A stretch of DNA of 64,000 nucleotides, from the NCBI GenBank assembly GCA_000719695.1, contig JOHN01000039.1, positions 1-64,000 of the forward strand, read 5' to 3'. How positions within the stretch are numbered: position 1 is the first letter of the stretch; the number at the start of each line of letters is the position of its first letter. Shown one piece after another: positions 52,884-61,500 of this stretch. The stretch is from Streptomyces sp. NRRL F-6131. Lineage in GTDB: Bacteria; Actinomycetota; Actinomycetes; Streptomycetales; Streptomycetaceae. Made by a program: the position numbers and the translations under genes. Below the pieces are notes generated by a model. That model saw only the letters and a list, made by a program, of their open reading frames with translations, searched no databases and was not told where the DNA came from.

Positions 52884-54652
52884 CCGTCAGCGTGGCCGAC
52901 TACACGGCCGCGTACCTGCACGCGCTGGGCGTGCACACCTGCTACAGCCTCTCCGGCACCGGCTCCATCCACCTGGACCAGGCCTTCAGCCAGCAGCCCG
53001 GCCTGGTGACCATCTGCGCCCGGCACGAGACCGCGGCGGCGCTGATGGCCACCGGCGCGGCCAAGCTGACCGGCGAGCTCGGGGTGGCGCTGGTGACCAG
53101 CGGCCCGGGCGCCGTCAACGCGCTGGCCGGACTGGTCGACGCGTACGCCGACGGCGTGCCCGTGCTGGTGATCTCCGGCCAGGTCGAGACCCGGCACATG
53201 GAGGAGGGCGTGCGCTCCTTCGGCGTCCAGGGCTTCGGCGTGGTGCACAGCGCCCGCAGCATGACCAAGTACTCCGCGGTGGTGGAGCGCCCCGGCGACA
53301 TCCGCCGCCACCTGGACGAGGCCGTCCGGCACGCCCTGGAGGGCCGTCCCGGCCCGGTCTGGCTGGACATCCCGTTGGACGTCCAGGCCGCGCGGGTCGA
53401 CCCGGACGCCCTGGAGGGGGCCGAGCGGCCCACCGCCGAGGCGCGGGGCGCCGGCGCCCGGCAGACCGCCCGGCAGCTGATGACCATGCTGCGCTCCGCG
53501 GAGCGCCCGCTGATCGTCGCCGGCCAGGGCGTGCGCCAGGCCGACGCCGTGCAGGCCTTCCAGGACATGGTGGCCAAGCTGCGGATCCCGGTGGTCACCT
53601 CCCGGCTGGGCACCGATCTGCTGCCCTACGACTCGGAGTTCTGCTTCGGGCAGGGCGGCATCCGCGGCCGGCTCTACCCGGGGCTGATCATGGGCCGCGC
53701 TGACCTGGTGATCTCGCTCGGCTCCAGCCTGTCCACCGCCTTCGTCGGCGAGGACGCGGACGCCTTCGACCCGGACGCCACCGTCGTCGCGGTCGACATC
53801 GACCCGTCGCAGCTGACCAAGAAGGGCGTCCGGGTGGACTTCCCGGTCTGCATGGACGTCGGCCGGCTGGTCGAGGCGCTCGGGGAGGAGGCGGCCGAAC
53901 CCGCCGCCCCCGCCCACGAGGCCTGGCTCGCCGAGTGCGCCGCGCTCAAGGCCGCCCACCCCACCGTCGGCGAGCAGCGGCCCGACGGCCCGATCAACTC
54001 CTACCGGTTCGTCGACCGGCTGGAGGCGCAGACCGGCCCCGGCCACGTCTTCGTGGTCGACACCGGCAGCGCCTACTACGTCACCGGCCAGACCCTGGAG
54101 TTCACCGCCTCCCAGCGGGAGATCACCTCGGCCGCCTTCCTCAACATGGGCGCGGCCGTGCCGATGGCGGTCGGCGCCGCCTTCGCCCGGCCGGACGCCC
54201 AGGTGCTGGTGATCGTCGGCGACGGCGCGATCGAGCTCAACATCCAGGAGCTCGCCACCATCAGCCAGTACGGGCTGGGCATCAAGGTGTTCGTGCTGAA
54301 CAACGGCGGCTACGCCTCGATCCGGGAGTCGCAGGCCGCGCTGACCGGCGGACCGGACCTGGAGGAGCCGGAGACCCTCGACTTCTCCGCCGTCGCCACC
54401 GCGTTCCGGCTGCCGTACCGCACCCTGCAGCACACCGGCACGCTCGACGCCGACATCGCCACCGTGCTGGCCGAGGACGGGCCGGCGCTGGTCGAGGTCA
54501 TCTGCGACCCGGCGCAGCAGCTGCTGCGCCCGCTGCGGGCCGACGGCGGGCGCCGGGCCCACGACGGCGCCTCGATGGCGACGTCCGGCGGGTCGGACGA
54601 CCTCCCGGCCCTCACCGACCTGGTCCGGGAGCGGGAGCTGAACCATGCGTGA
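52880..54652 (+). CDS. Acetolactate-synthase-like thiamin-diphosphate enzyme
   Basis: This 590-aa protein has the three-domain layout of acetolactate synthase. The ThDP-activating Glu is in ARHETAAALMATGAA near residue 50. The central Rossmann-like domain includes ERPLIVAGQGV. The diphosphate motif GDGAIELNIQEL to LNNGGYASI is near 450-480. It is too long and wrongly organised for a phosphonopyruvate decarboxylase (about 380 aa). In phosphonothrixin biosynthesis a homologue works with the heterodimeric ketotransferase to add the acetyl unit; I infer the same here. The ATG at 52880 overlaps the previous stop (ATGA); 52871 is an alternative. Confidence 0.9.
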   Translation: MTVSVADYTAAYLHALGVHTCYSLSGTGSIHLDQAFSQQPGLVTICARHETAAALMATGAAKLTGELGVALVTSGPGAVNALAGLVDAYADGVPVLVISGQVETRHMEEGVRSFGVQGFGVVHSARSMTKYSAVVERPGDIRRHLDEAVRHALEGRPGPVWLDIPLDVQAARVDPDALEGAERPTAEARGAGARQTARQLMTMLRSAERPLIVAGQGVRQADAVQAFQDMVAKLRIPVVTSRLGTDLLPYDSEFCFGQGGIRGRLYPGLIMGRADLVISLGSSLSTAFVGEDADAFDPDATVVAVDIDPSQLTKKGVRVDFPVCMDVGRLVEALGEEAAEPAAPAHEAWLAECAALKAAHPTVGEQRPDGPINSYRFVDRLEAQTGPGHVFVVDTGSAYYVTGQTLEFTASQREITSAAFLNMGAAVPMAVGAAFARPDAQVLVIVGDGAIELNIQELATISQYGLGIKVFVLNNGGYASIRESQAALTGGPDLEEPETLDFSAVATAFRLPYRTLQHTGTLDADIATVLAEDGPALVEVICDPAQQLLRPLRADGGRRAHDGASMATSGGSDDLPALTDLVRERELNHA

Positions 54653-55949
54653 GACCCTGCGGGCCTCCTGGAACCACCGGCACCGGCTCGGCCAGACCCG
54701 GGAGGACGCCGGGCGGGGCGTGTTCAACCCGCACCACAGCACCCTGCCGCTGGTCCTGCACGGCACCCTCGACGTGGCGGCGCTGAACCGCGCCTGGCAC
54801 GCCGTGCAGCGCCGCCACCCGGGCCTGCTCAGCGGCTTCGACACCGACCGGGCGCTGTGGCACGTCGGCGCGGCCGAGCCGCAGGACCTCCTGCGGCTCC
54901 CCGCCGGGGCGGACGAGGAGGCCGACCGGGAGGCCGTCCGCCTCGCCGTGATCGAGCCCTTCGACCTGGAGAACGGGCCGGTGGCCCGGCTGGTGGTGCT
55001 CCCGCGCTCGCCGCGGGAGAGCTACTTCGCGCTCGTCACCGAGCACATGGTGAGCGACGGCTGGTCGCTGAACGCCCTGATCCGGGACCTCGCCGTGCTC
55101 TACGGGCAGGAGGTGGGCGCGGAGGTGCCGCCGCTGCCGCCGATCGAGGTGCCCTTCCAGGAGTTCGTCCGCCGGCAGAACCTCGCCGTCGACTCGCCGG
55201 CCGGGCGCGCCGCGCTCGCCCGGCTGGCCGCCCGGCTGGACGGCATCGGCGCCATCCCGGCCATGCCGGTCGAGGGGTTCAGCGGTGCCACCGGCATCCG
55301 CTACGAGGAGAACGACGGCTTCGTCCGCCGGCTGCCCGGCGAACTCTGCCGCGGCCTCGCCGCCGCGGCCCGCCCGCTGCGGATGACCGGCCTCAACCTC
55401 ATGCACGCCGCGCTCCACCAGGCGCTGTACGAGCGTTCGGGCCGCGCGGTGGTCGCCACCACGCTGTCCACCGCCAACCGGGAGCTGCCCGGGCTCACCC
55501 ACACCGTGGGCTGGTTCGCCAGCAAGACGGTGCTGGCCAGCGAGCCCGGCCGGTACCCCGACCCGGTGGAGTACCTGCGGCACTTCCGCGAGCGGATCCT
55601 GGTCACCCTGGACGACAGCGACCTGCCGTGGCCCGCCCTGATCGACCTGATGGACCCGCCGGCGCTCGGCCGGCAGGCCGCCGTCCCCTACGTCACCTTC
55701 AACGCCCGGCCGCTCGCCATGCGCCGCAGCGTCGGCGAGATCGAGATCCCCGGCGTGCGGACCGCGCCGCTGAAGGTCTCCAACGGCTGGCACGACGCCG
55801 CGATCGCGACCTTCTGGGACGAGGACGAGGACGGCGTCACCGTGAACGTCATGTTCAAGACCGACTGGTACACCGCGCCCGACGTCCTCGCCCTGTGGGA
55901 CGCCGTGGAGGCCCGGCTGACCCGGTGGGCCGAGGAGCTGCGCCCGTGA
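54645..55949 (+). CDS. Stand-alone NRPS condensation-domain protein
   Basis: This 434-aa protein is a complete condensation-type acyltransferase without other domains. The active-site motif reads EHMVSDGWS near residues 130-138, so the first His of HHxxxDG is Glu while the catalytic second His and DG are kept. Other core features are VPFQEFVRRQ and TLSTANRELPGLTHTVGWF near 280. It probably transfers the amino acid from the discrete carrier protein to a hydroxyl or amine of the phosphonate. It overlaps the previous gene by 8 bp. Confidence 0.88.
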   Translation: MRETLRASWNHRHRLGQTREDAGRGVFNPHHSTLPLVLHGTLDVAALNRAWHAVQRRHPGLLSGFDTDRALWHVGAAEPQDLLRLPAGADEEADREAVRLAVIEPFDLENGPVARLVVLPRSPRESYFALVTEHMVSDGWSLNALIRDLAVLYGQEVGAEVPPLPPIEVPFQEFVRRQNLAVDSPAGRAALARLAARLDGIGAIPAMPVEGFSGATGIRYEENDGFVRRLPGELCRGLAAAARPLRMTGLNLMHAALHQALYERSGRAVVATTLSTANRELPGLTHTVGWFASKTVLASEPGRYPDPVEYLRHFRERILVTLDDSDLPWPALIDLMDPPALGRQAAVPYVTFNARPLAMRRSVGEIEIPGVRTAPLKVSNGWHDAAIATFWDEDEDGVTVNVMFKTDWYTAPDVLALWDAVEARLTRWAEELRP

Positions 55950-55993
55950 CCGGCGCGCCCGCGCGCACCACCCCGTCGACGAAGGAGAACACC

Positions 55994-56917
55994 ATGCAGG
56001 ACACCGGCATGCACATCGCGACCATTCGCGAGTCGACCGTCGAGACCGCCGTCGAGCGGGACTGGACGCCGCTCACCGACGAGCAGTTCGAGAGCTACGA
56101 GCAGAACGGCTACCTCCACCTCAAGGGCCTGTTCAGCCCCGAGGAGGTGGAGCGCGGCCTCGCCGTCATCGACGAGGTGGTCGCCGACGGCGCGCGCACC
56201 ATCGAGAACCACGCCAGCTTCACCGACCGCGCCCACACCGTCCGGGTGCGCGACGCGGTGTCCCGCACCGCCGGCATGGACTACTTCCTGGACCACCCGA
56301 AGCTGGTCGGCCCGCTGATGTCGCTGCTCGCCGGCAGCGTCCAGCTCCTCGGCACCGAGATCTTCGTCCGCTCGCTCCAGGAGGAGGCCCTGGAGTACTG
56401 GCACACCGACGGCGGCGAGTACCTGCAGCAGCTGCGGCTCGTCCACGGCAGCCCCAGCCTGCAGATCAAGGCGCAGGTGTTCTTCACCGACACCACGCAG
56501 TCCGACAGCGGCAACTTCCTGCTCGTCCCCGGCAGTCACCGCAAGGTGCCGACCGACCGGACGGCGCTCTGCTACATCGAGGAGCTCGACGAGCCGCTGC
56601 GCCGCGGGGTGCTGCCCGAGGACGCCCTGGAGGTCAAGGCCGCGCCCGGCGACGTGCTGATCTTCCCGTACTCGCTCTGGCACGCGGTGGCGCCCAACAA
56701 GGTCCAGGAGCGCAAGACCTTCATCCTGCGCTACGGGCACCTGTGGCACCGCCCGCACGACTACCTCCAGCAGCCGGCCGAGGTGCTGGACCGGATGTCG
56801 CCGCGTCTGCGCCGGATGTTCGGCGACTTCGGCGACCAGGTCCACCCGACCGACTACTACAAGCCGGTCGACCAGGGCGACGTGATGGCGGTCGGTGGCA
56901 ACCATGCAGCTGTCTGA
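55994..56917 (+). CDS. PhyH-family Fe(II)/2-oxoglutarate dioxygenase
   Basis: This 307-aa non-haem iron dioxygenase has the proximal HxD in LEYWHTDGGEYLQ near residue 135. The distal His is in YSLWHAVAPNKVQ near 233, and the 2-oxoglutarate Arg in ERKTFILRYGH follows shortly after. The ATG at 55994 follows GAAGGAG. It probably hydroxylates the carrier-bound amino acid or the phosphonate backbone. It is not HEPD- or HppE-like, which belong to a different cupin family. It overlaps the next gene by 14 bp. Confidence 0.9.
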   Translation: MQDTGMHIATIRESTVETAVERDWTPLTDEQFESYEQNGYLHLKGLFSPEEVERGLAVIDEVVADGARTIENHASFTDRAHTVRVRDAVSRTAGMDYFLDHPKLVGPLMSLLAGSVQLLGTEIFVRSLQEEALEYWHTDGGEYLQQLRLVHGSPSLQIKAQVFFTDTTQSDSGNFLLVPGSHRKVPTDRTALCYIEELDEPLRRGVLPEDALEVKAAPGDVLIFPYSLWHAVAPNKVQERKTFILRYGHLWHRPHDYLQQPAEVLDRMSPRLRRMFGDFGDQVHPTDYYKPVDQGDVMAVGGNHAAV

Positions 56918-59393
56918 CCTGCCGGCCGACGCCCGGTCGCTGCCGGAGCTGTTCGCCCGGGTCGCCGCCGTGCGCGGCGACGCGCCCGCGGTGGCCGGCG
57001 GCGGCGAACAGCTCGGCTACGCCGAGCTCGACCGGCGGGCCGGGGCCGTCGCCGCCCGGCTGACCGCCGCCGGCCTGGGCCGCGGCGACCTGGTGGGCGT
57101 GCTCCTGGAGCGCTCCCACCGGGCGCCCGCCTGGATCCTCGGCGTGCTGAAGTCCGGTGCGGCGTACGTGCCGCTCGACCCGTCGTACCCGGCCGACCGG
57201 CTCCGGTTCATGGCCGAGGACGCCGGACTCGCGGCCCTGGTCGGCGACCCCGACCGGGCCGCGGCCTGCGGACTGGACGCGCTGCCCGTGGTCGACCCCG
57301 AGGCCGTCGCGGCGGAGCCCGCCGCGCCGGCCCCCGGGCCGGCCGGCGCCGCCCCCGGCCCGGACGACCCGGCGTACGTGATCTACACCTCCGGCTCCAC
57401 CGGGGTGCCCAAGGGCTGCGTGGTCACCCACGGCAACGTCCTGGAACTGCTGCGGGCCACCCTGCCGCTGTTCGCGCTCGACACCGACGACCGCTGGACG
57501 CTCTTCCACTCCGCCTCCTTCGACTTCTCGGTCTGGGAGCTGTGGGGCGCCTGGGCGACCGGCGCGACCGCCGTCCCGGTGCCCGCCGACACGGCGCAGG
57601 CCCCCGAGGACTTCCTGCGGCTGCTCGCCGACGAGCGGATCACGGTGCTCAACCAGGTCCCCTCCGCCTTCCGCCACCTGGCCCGCGAGTACACCGACTC
57701 GGGCGCCCCGGCGACCGCGCTGCGGTACGTGGTCTTCGGCGGCGAGAGCGTCGACCTCGACGTGGTCCGCGGCTTCCTGGCCGCCGCGCCCGCGCCGGCG
57801 CCCGTCATGGTCAACATGTACGGCATCACCGAGATCACCGTGCACGCCACCCACCTGGAACTCACCCCGGAGGTGCTGGCCGGCGACACCGCCTCGCCGA
57901 TCGGCCGTCCGCTGCCCCACCTGGCGATCGAACTGCGCGACGACGCGCTCCGGCCGGTCCCCGACGGCGAGACCGGAGAGATGTGGGTGGCCGGGGCGGG
58001 CGTCGCCGACGGCTACCTGAACCGGCCCGAACTCACCGCCGAGCGCTTCCGCACCCTCGACGGCCGCCGGATGTACCGCACCGGCGACCTCGCCCGCCGG
58101 CTGCCCGACGGCGGACTCGCCTACCTCGGCCGCAACGACCAGCAGGTCAAGCTCCGCGGCCACCGGGTCGAACTCGGCGAGGTCGAGGCCGGGTTGCGGG
58201 CCGCCCCGCAGGTCCGCGACGCCGCGGCGCTGGTCGTCCGCGACGGCGCCGGCAACGAACTGCTGACCGCCCTGGTCGTCCCGGCCGCGCCCGGGGAGCT
58301 GGACGTCCCCGCGCTGCGGCGGCACGCCCGCGCCACCATGCCCGCGCAGCTGGTCCCCAACCGCTTCCACCCGGTGGACGAGCTGCCGCTCACCTCCTCC
58401 GGCAAACTCGACCGGCGGGCACTGGCCGAGCTGGCGCCGCGGGCCGGGGCGCCGCGCACCCGCGTGCTGGTGCTCGACCCCATCGACCCGGGGGCGCTGG
58501 ACGAGCTGCGCCGCCGCTACGACGTTACGGTGGCACTGCGCCCGCCCGTCGACGAACTCCTCCGGCTGGTGCGCGACCAGGAGGTGGTCGTGCTGCGCAG
58601 CGGGGTGCGGCTGGACGCCTCCGTCATCGCGGCGGCCGGCCGGCTCAAGGTGATCGCCCGGGCCGGTTCCGGGATCGACAACATCGACGTCGAGGCGGCC
58701 CGGAAGGCCGGCGTGACCGTCTTCAACATCCCCGCCGTCTCCGCCCCGGCCGTCGCCGAGCTGGCCCTCGGGCTGATGCTCACCGTCGGGCGCCACCTGG
58801 CGCTGGCGGACCGCCAGGTGCGGTCCGGGATCTGGAACAAGGCCGCGCTCTCCGGGGTCGAACTCGGCGGCAAGACCCTGGGGCTGGTCGGCTACGGCCG
58901 CATCGGCTCCCGGATCGCCGCGCTCGGCCGCGCCCTCGGCATGCGGGTGCTGGTCGACGTGGCCCGCCCCGACGACGACCGTCGGCTCGAACTGGAGCGG
59001 CTCGACTACGAGTTGGCGCCGCTGACGACGCTGCTGCCGGCCGCCGACGTGGTCTGCCTGGCCGTCCCGCTGACCGAGCGGACGCACCACCTGATCGACG
59101 CCGCCGCGCTGGCCGCGATGAAGCCGACCGGCCTGCTGGTCAACGTTTCCCGCGGCCTGGTCGTCGACGAGGACGCGCTGTACGAGGCGCTCGCCGAGGG
59201 CCGGATCGCCGGCGCCGGGCTCGACGTGGTCGCCGAGGAGGGCCGCCCGAACCGGCTCCACGGGCTGGACAACGTGGTGATCACCCCGCACATCGGCGCG
59301 ATGTCGGTGGACTCGCAGGTCCGGATCGGCCGCATCCTGGTCGACTCGGTGGCCGCCGCGCTGGCCGGCCAGGAGGTGCCCAACCAGTGTTGA
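56904..59393 (+). CDS. Adenylation domain fused to D-2-hydroxyacid dehydrogenase
   Basis: This is an 829-aa two-domain protein. Residues about 1-510 form an NRPS adenylation domain: A3 YTSGSTGVPKG, A4 FDFSVWE, A5 NMYGITE, A7 YRTGDLARR and A10 SGKLDRRAL. By eye the pocket residues read D-F-W-N-V-G-M-V-H, the pattern usual for threonine. Residues about 515-829 form a complete phosphoglycerate-dehydrogenase-like enzyme with GLVGYGRIGSRIA near 660, NVSRGLVVDEDAL and the catalytic His in TPHIGAMS near 800. No carrier domain lies between them. The dehydrogenase half is the expected phosphonopyruvate reductase, giving phosphonolactate. A GTG at 56895 is an alternative start. Confidence 0.93.
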   Translation: MQLSDLPADARSLPELFARVAAVRGDAPAVAGGGEQLGYAELDRRAGAVAARLTAAGLGRGDLVGVLLERSHRAPAWILGVLKSGAAYVPLDPSYPADRLRFMAEDAGLAALVGDPDRAAACGLDALPVVDPEAVAAEPAAPAPGPAGAAPGPDDPAYVIYTSGSTGVPKGCVVTHGNVLELLRATLPLFALDTDDRWTLFHSASFDFSVWELWGAWATGATAVPVPADTAQAPEDFLRLLADERITVLNQVPSAFRHLAREYTDSGAPATALRYVVFGGESVDLDVVRGFLAAAPAPAPVMVNMYGITEITVHATHLELTPEVLAGDTASPIGRPLPHLAIELRDDALRPVPDGETGEMWVAGAGVADGYLNRPELTAERFRTLDGRRMYRTGDLARRLPDGGLAYLGRNDQQVKLRGHRVELGEVEAGLRAAPQVRDAAALVVRDGAGNELLTALVVPAAPGELDVPALRRHARATMPAQLVPNRFHPVDELPLTSSGKLDRRALAELAPRAGAPRTRVLVLDPIDPGALDELRRRYDVTVALRPPVDELLRLVRDQEVVVLRSGVRLDASVIAAAGRLKVIARAGSGIDNIDVEAARKAGVTVFNIPAVSAPAVAELALGLMLTVGRHLALADRQVRSGIWNKAALSGVELGGKTLGLVGYGRIGSRIAALGRALGMRVLVDVARPDDDRRLELERLDYELAPLTTLLPAADVVCLAVPLTERTHHLIDAAALAAMKPTGLLVNVSRGLVVDEDALYEALAEGRIAGAGLDVVAEEGRPNRLHGLDNVVITPHIGAMSVDSQVRIGRILVDSVAAALAGQEVPNQC

Positions 59394-60412
59394 CGACCCG
59401 TCAGGACACCATGGAGAGCGCCGTGCTGGCCGAGTACGGGCGGATCGAGCACCGGCGCACCCCGCTGCCGCCGGTCGCCCCCGGCGAGCTGCTGGTCCGG
59501 GTGCTCGCCACCGGCATCTGCGGCTCCGACCTGGCCACCTACCGCGGCGCCCACCCGTACAAGACCGCGCCGACCGTGCTCGGCCACGAACTGTGCGGCA
59601 CCGTCGTCACCCCCGCCGGCGGCTTCGCGGAGGGCGAGCTGGTGTGCGCCGCCGCCTACGCGCACTGCGGCGACTGCCCGATGTGCGCGCGGGGCCTCAC
59701 CCATCTGTGCGGCGCCAAGGCCAACCTCTGCCACCTCGGCTGGGACGGCTCCTTCGCGCAGTACGTGACGCTCCGGCCCGCCATGACCTACCGGCTGCCG
59801 GCCGGCACCGACCCCGAACTCGGGGCGCTGGTCGAGCCGCTGTCGATCGCCCACCACGCCGTCGCCCTGGCCGGCCCGGCGGACGGGCGGTCCGTGCGGA
59901 TCATCGGCGCGGGCAACATCGGCCTCGGCTGCCTGATCGCCGCGAAGCGGCTCGGCTTCGGCCGCGCGGTCTGCTCCGACCTCGGCCCGGCCAAGGGCCG
60001 GCGCGCCGAGGCCCTCGGCGCCGACGGCTACCTCGACGTGCTGGCCGGCGGGGCCGGGCCCGGCCCGGTCGCACCGGACGCCGACGTGGTGCTGGTGGCC
60101 GCCGGCCACCCGGGCGCGGTGGACGAGGCGGTCCGGGCGGTGCGCCCCGGCGGCACCGTGGTCGTGGTCAGCTTCTTCGACCGCCCGCCGACCGTCGCGG
60201 TCAACGCCCTGGTCGGCAAGGAGGTCCGGGTGATCGGCTCCTCGCTGTCCACCGCCGAGGACTTCCACGCCGTCATCGGCTGGCTGGCCGAGGGCAGCAT
60301 CGACCCCCGGCCCATGGTCACCCACCGCTTCGGCCTCGCCGAGACCGGCGCCGCGCTGGCGCTGATGGCGGCCGGCGAACCGGCCACCGGAAAGATCATC
60401 ATCACCCCGTGA
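59387..60412 (+). CDS. Zinc-dependent alcohol dehydrogenase of phosphonate operon
   Basis: This 341-aa medium-chain dehydrogenase has catalytic-zinc ligands in ATGICGSDLATYRG and LGHELCGTVV. The structural-zinc cysteines are in CGDCPMCARGLTHLC, and the NAD(P) motif IIGAGNIGLG is near residue 170. It is a good candidate for oxidising 2,3-dihydroxypropylphosphonate to 3-hydroxy-2-oxopropylphosphonate. I chose the GTG at 59387 because AGGAGG lies 10 bp upstream; an ATG at 59411 is possible. It overlaps the fusion gene by 7 bp. Confidence 0.9.
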   Translation: MLTTRQDTMESAVLAEYGRIEHRRTPLPPVAPGELLVRVLATGICGSDLATYRGAHPYKTAPTVLGHELCGTVVTPAGGFAEGELVCAAAYAHCGDCPMCARGLTHLCGAKANLCHLGWDGSFAQYVTLRPAMTYRLPAGTDPELGALVEPLSIAHHAVALAGPADGRSVRIIGAGNIGLGCLIAAKRLGFGRAVCSDLGPAKGRRAEALGADGYLDVLAGGAGPGPVAPDADVVLVAAGHPGAVDEAVRAVRPGGTVVVVSFFDRPPTVAVNALVGKEVRVIGSSLSTAEDFHAVIGWLAEGSIDPRPMVTHRFGLAETGAALALMAAGEPATGKIIITP

Positions 60413-60420
60413 GGACACGC

Positions 60421-61500
60421 ATGACGCTCACCATCGGCATCGTCGGCGGCACCGGGCACGCGGGCGGCGAACTCTGCCGCCTGCTGCTGAACCACCCGGG
60501 CGTCGCCACCATCCTGCCCACCGCCCGCGGCGGCGAGGACCTCGAACGGGTCCACCCCAACCTGCTCGGCAGCGGGCTCGCCTTCACCACCGTCGAGGAG
60601 CTGCGCGAGCGGGCCGGCGACCTGGACGTGGTGTTCTTCTGCACCCCCTCGGGCGAGGCGATGCGCTCCGCGCCGTACTTCCTGGAGCGCGGCGTCAAGG
60701 TGATCGACGTCAGCGCCGACTTCCGGTTCGCCGACGCCGACCGCTACCGCGAGGTCTACGGCGAGGAGCACGCCAGCCCCCAGCTGCTGCCGGAGGCCGT
60801 CTACGGCGTCACCGAGCTGTACCGGGAGCAGGTGGCGAAGGCCCGGCTGGTGGCCAACCCCGGCTGCTACGCCATCACCACCGTGCTCGGTCTCGCCCCG
60901 CTGCTGCGCTCCGGGCTCGCCGACCTCGACACCGCGATCCACCTCGCCGCCGTCAACGGCACCTCCGGCGCCGGCAACAAGCCGCTCACCGAGATCATGC
61001 ACGCCGAGGCCTTCGCCTCGATGCTGCCGTACAGCCTGGAGGGCCACCGGCACGCCCCCGAGCTGGAGACCCAGCTCACCCCGCTGGCCGGCCGCGAGCC
61101 CTGTGTCGACATGACGACCGCCCACGGCAACTTCGTCCGCGGCATCTACATCCAGGCCAGCGTGGCGGTCCGGCCCGAGGCCCGCGCCGGACTCGACCGG
61201 GCCGCCCTGCTCGACCTCTACCGCGAGCACTACGCCGACGAGCACTTCGTGCGCGTCAACACCTTCGCCAAGCGGGGCAAGCTCAACGCCAAGGAGTACG
61301 GCGTCTACCCGAGCCTCACCTCGGTGACCGGCTCCAACTTCTGCCACATCGGGGTGGACTACGACCCGGTGCGCGACTTCGCCAAGGTCGTCGCGGTGAC
61401 CGACAACCTGGTCAAGGGCGCGGCCGGCTCGGCGATCCAGAACATGAACCTGATGTTCGGCCTCGACGAGCGCGCCGGTCTCGGACACTACGGCCTGTGA
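60421..61500 (+). CDS. ArgC-like acyl-phosphate reductase
   Basis: This 359-aa protein is homologous to N-acetyl-gamma-glutamyl-phosphate reductase. The N-terminal NADP motif is IGIVGGTGHAGGEL, the catalytic Cys is in VANPGCYAITTV near residue 151, and NGTSGAGNKPL and EGHRHAPELETQL follow. No other arginine genes are nearby, and it is translationally coupled (GTGA) to a PGK-like kinase. In valinophos biosynthesis a kinase/reductase pair of this kind reduces phosphonolactate to phosphonolactaldehyde, which I propose here. Confidence 0.93.
   Translation: MTLTIGIVGGTGHAGGELCRLLLNHPGVATILPTARGGEDLERVHPNLLGSGLAFTTVEELRERAGDLDVVFFCTPSGEAMRSAPYFLERGVKVIDVSADFRFADADRYREVYGEEHASPQLLPEAVYGVTELYREQVAKARLVANPGCYAITTVLGLAPLLRSGLADLDTAIHLAAVNGTSGAGNKPLTEIMHAEAFASMLPYSLEGHRHAPELETQLTPLAGREPCVDMTTAHGNFVRGIYIQASVAVRPEARAGLDRAALLDLYREHYADEHFVRVNTFAKRGKLNAKEYGVYPSLTSVTGSNFCHIGVDYDPVRDFAKVVAVTDNLVKGAAGSAIQNMNLMFGLDERAGLGHYGL

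Noticed and set aside
52880..54652. Phosphonopyruvate decarboxylase
   Set aside because: About 200 aa too long, with a full three-domain acetolactate-synthase layout on one chain.
56721..59291. An 856-codon leftward frame opposite the adenylation/dehydrogenase gene
   Set aside because: Composition is a mirror of the coding strand; it would break a contiguous overlapping operon.
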